Assembly (NCBI GenBank): GCA_013388525.1
Contig: JACAFA010000176.1
Location: forward strand, 1 to 5,057
Length of the DNA stretch: 5,057 bases
From: Ignavibacteriaceae bacterium
GTDB taxonomy: Bacteria; Bacteroidota; Ignavibacteria; Ignavibacteriales; Ignavibacteriaceae
Reading direction: 5' to 3'
In this document: one piece after another, positions 1 through 5,057 of the stretch
How the letters are laid out: each line of letters opens with the position of its first letter
Numbering within the stretch: the first letter of the stretch is position 1
The notes under the pieces: generated by a model
The model's input: the letters and a program-made list of their open reading frames with translations, nothing else
Databases searched by the model: none
What the model was told of the DNA's origin: nothing
Program-made: the position numbers and the translations under genes

Positions 1-3000
1 AAAAAAGGTAAACCAAAAAAAGTTTTAATTCTTGGAAGCGGTGCTTTGCAAATCGGGCAGGCTGGTGAGTTTGATTACTCCGGCTCGCAGGCAATTAAAG
101 CGCTTAAAGAAGATGGGATTACAACTGTACTTGTTAATCCAAACATCGCAACGATACAAACATCAGAAAACTTTGCGGATAAAGTTTACTTTGTTCCAAT
201 CAAGACAGAGTTTGTTGAAAAGATAATTCTTAAAGAACAGCCCGACTCAATCTTACTTCAATTCGGAGGACAAACAGCATTAAACGTTGGAGTGGATTTA
301 TATGACAAAGGAATTTTAGAAAAACATAATATTAAAGTTCTTGGAACTCCAGTTGACACGATTAAAGATACTGAAGATAGATTGTTGTTTAGCGATCGTG
401 TTGCGGAAATTGGATTAAAAGTTGCAAAGAGCAAAACTGCAACAAATGTTGAGGAAGCAGTCAAGGCTGCAGAAGAAATTAACTTTCCGGTAATGGTTCG
501 TATTGCTTATGCGCTTGGTGGTTTAGGTTCTGGAATTGTAAACAATAAAGAAGAGTTGATTGAAAAAGCACGAAGAGCATTTTCATTTACAAATCAAATT
601 TTAATAGAAGAATCGTTATACGGCTGGAAAGAGGTTGAGTACGAAATTGTCCGCGATAATTATGATAACTGTATTACAATTTGTTCTATGGAAAATGTGG
701 ATCCAATGGGAATCCATACCGGAGACAGTGTTGTAATCGCTCCTGTTCAAACTTTATCTGCAAAAGAAAATTTTAAACTTCGCTCAATTGGAATAAAACT
801 TATTCGTCATCTTGGAATTATTGGCGAGTGCAACATTCAATATGCACTTGATCCAAACTCTGAAGATTACAGAATCATCGAAGTTAACGCACGACTGAGC
901 AGGAGTTCTGCACTTGCATCAAAAGCAACAGGATATCCGCTTGCATTCATTGCAACAAAACTTGCACTTGGTTACGCGCTTAATGAAGTGGTAAACGCAA
1001 TCACACAAGAAACATCTGCCAACTTTGAACCCGCACTTGATTATGTTGCATTAAAATTTCCACGCTGGGATTTACAAAAGTTTCAGCAGGTAAGCACACA
1101 GCTTGGTTCTGAAATGAAATCCGTTGGCGAAGTAATGTCGCTTGGAAGAAGTTTTGAAGAAGTTCTTCAAAAAGCAATTCGTATGCTTGATGTTGGGATG
1201 AAAGGGTTTGTTGGTAACGATTTACAATTTAATAATCTCGATAAAGAATTGTCCGATCCAACAGACAAAAGAATTTTTGCAATTGCAGAAGCATTAAGGC
1301 AGGGTTACTCTGTTGATAAAATTCATCAGCTTACAAAAATTACAAAATGGTTTTTGTATAAGATGCAAAATATAATTGAAACAGAGATGAAGCTTAAAAG
1401 CCTTCGGGGTTTTGAAAACCTCGAAAGCTTGGATTCAGAACTAATGAGAGAAGCAAAGCAAAATGGTTTTTCTGATTTACAAATTGCACAGCTTGTAAAT
1501 AGTGATGAAATGGCTATAAGAAATCATCGCAAGTCTCTCAAAGTTCTCCCTGTTGTAAAACAGATTGATACAATGGCAGCAGAGTTTCCCGCACAAACAA
1601 ATTATCTGTACTTAACTTATCACGGAGTTGAAGATGATATTCAACTCGGTGAAAAAGAACAGATAATAGTTTTGGGCAGCGGACCCTATCGTATTGGCTC
1701 ATCCGTTGAGTTTGACTGGTGCTGTGTTAATGCTGTAACACAAGTGAACAAGAGCGGCTATAAATCAATTATGATAAATTGTAATCCAGAAACTGTGAGC
1801 ACCGATTATGATATTTGTGATAAGCTTTACTTTGAACAGCTAACACTTGAGCGTGTACTTGATATTTGTGATAAAGAAAATCCTGCCGGAGTAATTGTTT
1901 CGATGGGTGGACAGGTGCCGAACAATCTTGCGATGAAACTCCATAAGGCAGGTATAAAAATTATCGGAACATCTCCCGAACAAATTGATAACGCAGAAAG
2001 TCGCCATAAATTTTCTCAAATTCTGGATTCGATCGGAGTTGATCAACCGGAATGGCGGGAGGTTACAACACTTGATGATGCAAAACAGTTCTCTCAAAAA
2101 GTTAGCTATCCTGTTTTGATAAGACCGAGCTATGTGCTTAGCGGTGCGGCAATGAGCATCGTGCTAACTGAAGACGAACTTGAGTTGTATCTTAAAAAAG
2201 CTACAGAACTAAACAAAGAACATCCTGTAGTCATTAGCAAGTTTATAACTGATGCGCGCGAAATTGAAGTTGATGCTGTAGCAACCGAAGGTGAACTATT
2301 CTGTTATGCAATTGCTGAGCACGTTGAAAATGCCGGAGTCCATTCCGGCGATGCAACAATAGTGCTTCCTCCTCAGAGAACTTATCTTGAAACAATGCGA
2401 CGAGTGAAAATGATTACTCGTGAAATTGCACGGGAGTTAAAGATTACGGGACCATTTAACATTCAGTTTATCGCAAAGGATAACGAAGTAAAAGTAATTG
2501 AATGCAATCTTCGTGCATCAAGAAGTTTTCCATTCGTATCCAAAACTCTCAAGATAAATTTTGTAGAGATTGCCACAAGATTAATGCTTGGTGAAAAAGT
2601 TCCGCGTATTGATAAATCTTCTTTTGATCTTGATTATGTTGGAGTAAAGGCATCACAGTTTTCTTTTACAAGATTAAAAGGTTCAGATCCTGTAACCGGC
2701 GTTGAAATGTCATCAACTGGTGAAGTTGCTTGTTTGGGAGATGATTTTAATGAAGCATTTTTAAAAAGTCTTTTGGCAATCGGACAGAGGGTTCCTACAA
2801 AAGGAGTTTTGCTTTCTACCGGAACACCAAAAAATAAAGCAGAGCTGATTGACGAATTAATTATTCTTCAGAAAATGGGATTAAAATTTTACGGAACAAA
2901 AGGCACAGCCGATTTTTATAAAGAAAACGGCGGAATTGATGTTGAAGTTCTTTATCGTCCATTTGATAACCAGGAGCCAAGCATTTTAAGTTATATGGGC

Positions 3001-3204
3001 AATGGTGAAATTGATCTTGTTATTAACATCCCAAAGACTTCTGAAAAAGTTGAGCTTGACAGCGATTATATAATCAGAAGAAAAGCTGTTGATTTGAATA
3101 TCCCACTTTTTACAAACATACAGATTGCAAAAAGATTTGTTAAAGCATTAAAGAATTATTCGCCGGCAACTCTTCCGGTTAAAAGCTGGGATGAATATAA
3201 TTAG
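1..3204 (+). CDS. carB: Carbamoyl phosphate synthetase large subunit, 5'-truncated by the window edge
   Basis: The product makes carbamoyl phosphate from bicarbonate, two ATP and ammonia passed from the glutaminase subunit CarA, feeding cytosolic pyrimidine and arginine synthesis. The reading frame is open from base 1 and gives 1067 residues; E. coli CarB has 1073, so only a few N-terminal residues are missing. The TTG at 46 is internal and not the start. Two homologous synthetase halves are visible. The first begins with a GSG nucleotide loop near residue 12, has an ATP-grasp segment RIAYALGGLGSG at 167-178 and the metal-binding triad E294/N296/R298. The second begins with GSG at 559-561, has RPSYVLSGAAM from 708 and the triad E834/N836/R838. 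An MGS-like allosteric domain runs from about 935 to the end, with TKGT at 966-969. The half-to-half signatures match animal CAD/CPS1 and, as I recall, Bacteroidota CarB better than E. coli CarB. The gene ends TAG and converges on the minus-strand cluster. Confidence 0.97.
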   Translation, partial: KKGKPKKVLILGSGALQIGQAGEFDYSGSQAIKALKEDGITTVLVNPNIATIQTSENFADKVYFVPIKTEFVEKIILKEQPDSILLQFGGQTALNVGVDLYDKGILEKHNIKVLGTPVDTIKDTEDRLLFSDRVAEIGLKVAKSKTATNVEEAVKAAEEINFPVMVRIAYALGGLGSGIVNNKEELIEKARRAFSFTNQILIEESLYGWKEVEYEIVRDNYDNCITICSMENVDPMGIHTGDSVVIAPVQTLSAKENFKLRSIGIKLIRHLGIIGECNIQYALDPNSEDYRIIEVNARLSRSSALASKATGYPLAFIATKLALGYALNEVVNAITQETSANFEPALDYVALKFPRWDLQKFQQVSTQLGSEMKSVGEVMSLGRSFEEVLQKAIRMLDVGMKGFVGNDLQFNNLDKELSDPTDKRIFAIAEALRQGYSVDKIHQLTKITKWFLYKMQNIIETEMKLKSLRGFENLESLDSELMREAKQNGFSDLQIAQLVNSDEMAIRNHRKSLKVLPVVKQIDTMAAEFPAQTNYLYLTYHGVEDDIQLGEKEQIIVLGSGPYRIGSSVEFDWCCVNAVTQVNKSGYKSIMINCNPETVSTDYDICDKLYFEQLTLERVLDICDKENPAGVIVSMGGQVPNNLAMKLHKAGIKIIGTSPEQIDNAESRHKFSQILDSIGVDQPEWREVTTLDDAKQFSQKVSYPVLIRPSYVLSGAAMSIVLTEDELELYLKKATELNKEHPVVISKFITDAREIEVDAVATEGELFCYAIAEHVENAGVHSGDATIVLPPQRTYLETMRRVKMITREIARELKITGPFNIQFIAKDNEVKVIECNLRASRSFPFVSKTLKINFVEIATRLMLGEKVPRIDKSSFDLDYVGVKASQFSFTRLKGSDPVTGVEMSSTGEVACLGDDFNEAFLKSLLAIGQRVPTKGVLLSTGTPKNKAELIDELIILQKMGLKFYGTKGTADFYKENGGIDVEVLYRPFDNQEPSILSYMGNGEIDLVINIPKTSEKVELDSDYIIRRKAVDLNIPLFTNIQIAKRFVKALKNYSPATLPVKSWDEYN

Positions 3205-3328
3205 TCATAAACTTTATAAGATATTCTAACAAAGTTGGAAAATCAATATTAACTGCAGTTTACATTAACTAGTCAAAGGAATAGATTTATCCTGTTAACT
3301 TACTGGATTAGAATTTTTACTTTTTAAT

Positions 3329-3345
3329 AAATGAATCTTTCATTT
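3329..3345. repeat. Short AT-rich inverted repeat between convergent genes
   Basis: A perfect 7-base stem (AAATGAA / TTCATTT) with a 3-base loop lies between carB and the hdeD-like gene and touches the latter's TGA stop. Its position would suit a shared terminator. However, the stem is AT-rich and no T-tract follows it in either direction, so terminator function is only a weak guess. The rest of the 140-base gap (3205-3344) shows no gene, tRNA or strong hairpin. Confidence 0.25.
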
Positions 3346-4004
3346 CACAAACTTGCAGATTGTTTCGATGGTTTTAATTTCCTGAACATAGATGAAATAT
3401 AAATCTCTGAAATTCCAATCACTAGTAATGCATAGCTGGTAAAAAATATAATTGCCGATAGAGAAGGAGGTTGATTCCATACAAGAAGAAACGTAAGTAT
3501 AACACCCACGATGATGCCAAATAGTACCCACCCACAGCTTATTGCCGTATAATTTTTCAGTTCAGTGGACCAGAAAATTAACTTGAAAGTACGATACAAA
3601 AAGAAGTAACCCATAATTAAGGTTAATAACTCAGTTGAAATCTGATACTGCGAAAGAATTATAACGCTGATGCTTACAAGAATATCAAGGATACCCATGG
3701 CAAAACAAAATCCCCATTCAGTTAAAAAGTCTTTGTTTTGAATGGAAGACATAATTTCCAGTATTCCGGTAAATAATAGAGTTATACTGAAAATTTTTGC
3801 TAAAGAGATATATGTAATATCAGTATTACAAAAAACCCAAAGAGAGACCAGGATTAAAATAAATCCTTTCATCAGATTAAGATTCGAGTGCCTAACAATT
3901 ATATTTTCTTTGTCAATGTTTTCGTTGATCATTTTGTTATCCACTATTTTAGAATTTAGATTGAATATGTTATCATTCTTCGGGTTTATTAAGTTATTAT
4001 TCAT
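3345..4004 (-). CDS. HdeD-like (DUF308) six-helix integral membrane protein
   Basis: This is a 219-residue protein with a polar, Asn/Lys-rich N-terminus (1-42) followed by six hydrophobic segments at about 43-60, 66-87, 97-118, 123-145, 155-176 and 181-205, ending in a basic tail (FRKLKPSKQ). The helices fall into three hairpin repeats, each with a first helix after a short polar or Trp-containing segment and a second helix ending near LEI, YRTFKLI or ISEIY. That is the pattern of the HdeD/DUF308 family. E. coli HdeD is an acid-resistance membrane protein; the biochemical role of the family is not established. The start ATG overlaps the preceding gene's TGA by four bases (ATGA) and has no Shine-Dalgarno of its own, which suggests translational coupling. 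Met25 or Met45 are possible alternative starts, since the N-terminal extension is unusual. The family call rests on topology and repeat pattern, not on a catalytic motif. Confidence 0.8.
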   Translation of the reverse strand: MNNNLINPKNDNIFNLNSKIVDNKMINENIDKENIIVRHSNLNLMKGFILILVSLWVFCNTDITYISLAKIFSITLLFTGILEIMSSIQNKDFLTEWGFCFAMGILDILVSISVIILSQYQISTELLTLIMGYFFLYRTFKLIFWSTELKNYTAISCGWVLFGIIVGVILTFLLVWNQPPSLSAIIFFTSYALLVIGISEIYISSMFRKLKPSKQSASL

Positions 4005-4201
4005 GCTGATATTTTTTTATTTACAAGTTCACGTGCAGGTATCTGTTCTGATACAAGAAAAATCTCTTTTTCATAAAGAACTTCTTTTCCTATCAGGGCT
4101 AAAAATAACTGTGATACACAATAGATGGCTTTGTAATCTTTTAATGATTTTTGAGTTTTCATTTTTTTAATTAAATATTTTAGGCTGCTTGCAATCTTCA
4201 T
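4001..4201 (-). CDS. Small ORF encoding a diverged copy of the FtsH C-terminal tail (functional micro-protein or ftsH remnant)
   Basis: This is a 66-residue ORF. Residues 32-65 align without gaps to residues 141-174 of the FtsH fragment encoded just upstream, with 20 of 34 identical, including EKEI and ELVN. Similarity probably extends back to about residue 9 with small indels. It contains only the helical end of the peptidase region: no AAA+ motifs, no HEXXH and no zinc aspartate, so it cannot be a protease. The ATG at 4201 follows an in-frame TGA two codons upstream and has no convincing ribosome binding site. A second ATG at 4162 with an A-rich leader is an alternative start. The TGA stop overlaps the hdeD-like ATG. 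It lies 24 bases after the 71-residue gene and in the same frame. It may be a decayed second ftsH, or a retained small protein that touches the FtsH hexamer or couples translation into hdeD; the sequence does not decide. Confidence 0.5.
   Translation of the reverse strand: MKIASSLKYLIKKMKTQKSLKDYKAIYCVSQLFLALIGKEVLYEKEIFLVSEQIPARELVNKKISA
4007..4155 (-). repeat. Direct repeat, downstream copy of the ftsH 3' end
   Basis: Bases 4007-4102 align without gaps to 4535-4630 (constant offset 528), with 72 of 96 identical by hand count. Blocks include ACAAGTTC, GTGCAGGT and a perfect TCTCTTTTTC. After a 6-base (two-codon) insertion in this copy, similarity resumes at offset 522 (for example 4133-4154 against 4655-4676) and then fades. 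Similarity stops at the coding 3' end and does not continue past the ftsH stop. Confidence 0.8.
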
Positions 4202-4225
4202 ATCTCATTTTGCCACTGGTCTATC

Positions 4226-4441
4226 CTATCGTTTAGGAGAACTACTTCTGAATGCCTCTTGCTTCGCTTTTACTTTGAGTTTGTCTATCCTATCCTGCAG
4301 AGTCTTAATTTCATTATAGTTGCGAATTTTTTCCGATAGATTCGTTGTCATCTTCATTTTGACTCTTAGCATTTTTATGGAGTATTCCAGGGTTTCGATC
4401 TCTAGTTCAGCATACTCTGAAACTCTGATATTTTCTTTCAT
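4226..4441 (-). CDS. Small predicted helical-hairpin / coiled-coil protein, function unknown
   Basis: This is a 71-residue, highly charged protein that I do not recognise. Two amphipathic helices are likely, at about residues 9-36 (ELEIETLEYSIKMLRVKM) and 38-63 (SEKIRNYNEIKTLQDRIDKL), joined by a TNL turn and followed by a basic, Ser-rich end (RSSSPKR). There is no signal peptide, membrane segment or cysteine pair, so it is probably cytosolic. The start is well supported: ATG at 4441 is preceded by AAAGGAAG, the best Shine-Dalgarno in the window. It lies 75 bases after ftsH and 24 bases before the FtsH-tail ORF, all on the same strand and in the same frame, which fits co-transcription. It could be a small adaptor or a structural partner of the membrane proteins beside it, but nothing in the sequence shows that. 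Confidence 0.7.
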   Translation of the reverse strand: MKENIRVSEYAELEIETLEYSIKMLRVKMKMTTNLSEKIRNYNEIKTLQDRIDKLKVKAKQEAFRSSSPKR

Positions 4442-4448
4442 TGATATT

Positions 4449-4457
4449 CTTCCTTTC
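4449..4457 (-). promoter_or_regulatory. Shine-Dalgarno site of the 71-residue gene
   Basis: On the minus strand this reads GAAAGGAAG, with the purine core ending 7 bases before the ATG at 4441. It fixes the start of the small gene and stands out because the two following genes lack such a site. Confidence 0.6.
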
Positions 4458-4458
4458 T

Positions 4459-4486
4459 ATTGTAAGACATTATTTTTATTTCACAA
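4459..4486 (-). promoter_or_regulatory. Possible internal promoter before the small-gene cluster
   Basis: On the minus strand TTGTGA (4486-4481) is followed after 16 bases by TACAAT (4464-4459), matching the sigma-70 consensus at 4 of 6 and 5 of 6 positions. Transcription would start just before the Shine-Dalgarno, leaving a very short leader. In AT-rich DNA such matches arise by chance, and Bacteroidota use a different promoter consensus, so confidence is low. If real, it would let the last three genes be expressed apart from ftsH. Confidence 0.3.
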
Positions 4487-4516
4487 AACTTTTAGAGTGT
4501 TGACTCAATGCCAATC

Positions 4517-5057
4517 TTATGAAACTTCGATCGGCGATATTTTTTCATTTACAAGTTCGTGTGCAGGTCTAAGTCCTGTTACTAAAAGTATCTCTTTTTC
4601 ATCAAGAGTTTCCCTGTCCATCAGAGCTGCTGTGAGTGAATTCAACTCCACTCGATATTCGTTTAATAATCTTTTTGCTTCTTCGTGACATTCATTAATA
4701 ATTTTATGTATTTCATGATCAATTAATCTGGCAGTCTCTTCACTGAATTCTCTTCTGCCGCCCATACCATTTAAATAAGGATTATTAGACTCGACAAGTT
4801 GAACCATACCAAGTGCATCGCTCATTCCCCATCGTGTTACCATCATCCGGGCATGATTGGTTGCTTGTTCAATATCGTTCTCCGCACCAGTTGTCTTATT
4901 CCCGTAAATCATTTCTTCCGCAGTACGGCCGCCAAGCATTGCGATTATTCTACCACGCAAATAAGATTCCGTATAGTTATATCTGTCAGTAACAGGACGC
5001 TGGTAAGTTACACCTAATGCCTGTCCGCGAGGTACAATAGTAACTCTGTTTACAGGG
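4517..5057 (-). CDS. ftsH: ATP-dependent zinc metalloprotease FtsH, C-terminal (M41 peptidase) part; 5' part lies outside the window
   Basis: FtsH is a membrane-anchored AAA+ hexameric protease that extracts and degrades misfolded membrane proteins and unstable regulators. Only the last 179 residues are here. The fragment opens with the family segment VTIVPRGQALGVTYQRP. It continues with LRGRIIAMLGGRTAEE and with TTGAENDIEQAT (55-66), in which D61 is the expected third zinc ligand. Then come ARMMVTRWGMS, a conserved FSEETARLIDHEI helix and the closing helices up to ELVNEKIS. The HEXXH site and the AAA+ module must lie beyond 5057. The VESNNPYLNGMGG insert resembles the NPYLG-type FtsH proteins I recall as accessory or additional copies, but this is not proof of a second genomic copy. 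The stop is TAA at 4519-4517. No terminator follows before the next minus-strand gene. Its last roughly 50 codons have a diverged duplicate at 4007-4155. Confidence 0.95.
   Translation of the reverse strand, partial: PVNRVTIVPRGQALGVTYQRPVTDRYNYTESYLRGRIIAMLGGRTAEEMIYGNKTTGAENDIEQATNHARMMVTRWGMSDALGMVQLVESNNPYLNGMGGRREFSEETARLIDHEIHKIINECHEEAKRLLNEYRVELNSLTAALMDRETLDEKEILLVTGLRPAHELVNEKISPIEVS
4535..4677 (-). repeat. Direct repeat, upstream (parental) copy within the ftsH 3' end
   Basis: This is the counterpart of the repeat at 4007-4155 and covers the last part of the ftsH coding sequence except its final five codons and stop. Because it sits in an intact FtsH frame with normal family residues, it is taken as the parental copy. 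Confidence 0.8.

Noticed and set aside
46..48. TTG as a possible carB start
   Set aside because: The upstream codons from base 1 encode the conserved KKVLILGSGA strand and nucleotide loop, so the true start is before the window.
32..226. 64-residue plus-strand ORF in another frame of carB
   Set aside because: It overlaps the well-conserved N-terminal CarB domain and has no independent support.
258..464. Minus-strand ORF inside carB, with a similar one at 1840-2097
   Set aside because: Both are antisense to conserved CarB coding sequence and have no recognisable motif.
3251..3260. Perfect 10-base palindrome AACTGCAGTT downstream of carB
   Set aside because: It has no loop and no T-tract, and one such palindrome in 140 bases is not surprising. 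No operator or terminator call is justified.
3742..4170. 142-residue hydrophobic ORF on the plus strand
   Set aside because: It lies antisense to the hdeD-like gene and the FtsH-tail ORF. Its hydrophobicity is the expected shadow of AT-rich membrane-protein coding on the other strand, and the minus-strand product has family-like repeats.
4490..4516. Possible terminator directly after ftsH
   Set aside because: Only a 4-base GAGT/ACTC stem is present with no proper T-run, so transcription probably continues into the small genes.
4001..4677. The repeated ftsH 3' end as attachment sites of an integrated element
   Set aside because: The copies are only about 75% identical, long and coding. The roughly 530 bases between them carry no integrase or recombinase, so duplication with divergence fits better.
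4320..4688. 122-residue ORF on the plus strand
   Set aside because: It runs antisense across the 71-residue gene and the conserved FtsH tail, shows no family motif and is a shadow frame.

Overview
The window is AT-rich and carries two convergent blocks: one long gene on the plus strand (1-3204) and a four-gene cluster on the minus strand (5057 down to 3345), separated by 140 bases. The likely source is a member of the Bacteroidota/Ignavibacteriota (FCB) group. The main clue is that the large CarB protein is of the type I recall from Bacteroidota, which resembles the animal CAD/CPS1 synthetase more than the E. coli enzyme. Low GC and mostly weak Shine-Dalgarno sites agree with this. The assignment is inference and no more precise taxon is claimed.

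Plus strand: carB, the large subunit of glutamine-dependent carbamoyl phosphate synthetase, is complete except for a few N-terminal residues cut off by the window edge. It would supply carbamoyl phosphate for pyrimidines and arginine. Its small subunit CarA is not in view.

Minus strand, in order of transcription: the 3' part of an ftsH-family membrane AAA+ zinc protease gene (5057-4517), a 71-residue predicted helical-hairpin protein of unknown function (4441-4226), a 66-residue ORF whose C-terminal two-thirds is a diverged copy of the FtsH C-terminal tail (4201-4001), and a 219-residue six-helix membrane protein of the HdeD/DUF308 type (4004-3345). The last two overlap by four bases (ATGA). 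No terminator is visible between ftsH and the small genes, so they may be one operon, possibly with an internal promoter before the 71-residue gene.

The most notable signal is the duplicated ftsH 3' end. Two direct copies (about 4535-4677 and 4007-4155) are about 75% identical over 96 ungapped bases. The downstream copy is fused to its own start, and its stop overlaps the hdeD-like start. An accessory-looking ftsH next to an hdeD-like gene also recalls the ftsH-yfdX-hdeD core of the proteobacterial heat-resistance/stress-tolerance islands (LHR/tLST). This cluster may therefore be a membrane-proteostasis or stress module. That link rests on gene content only.
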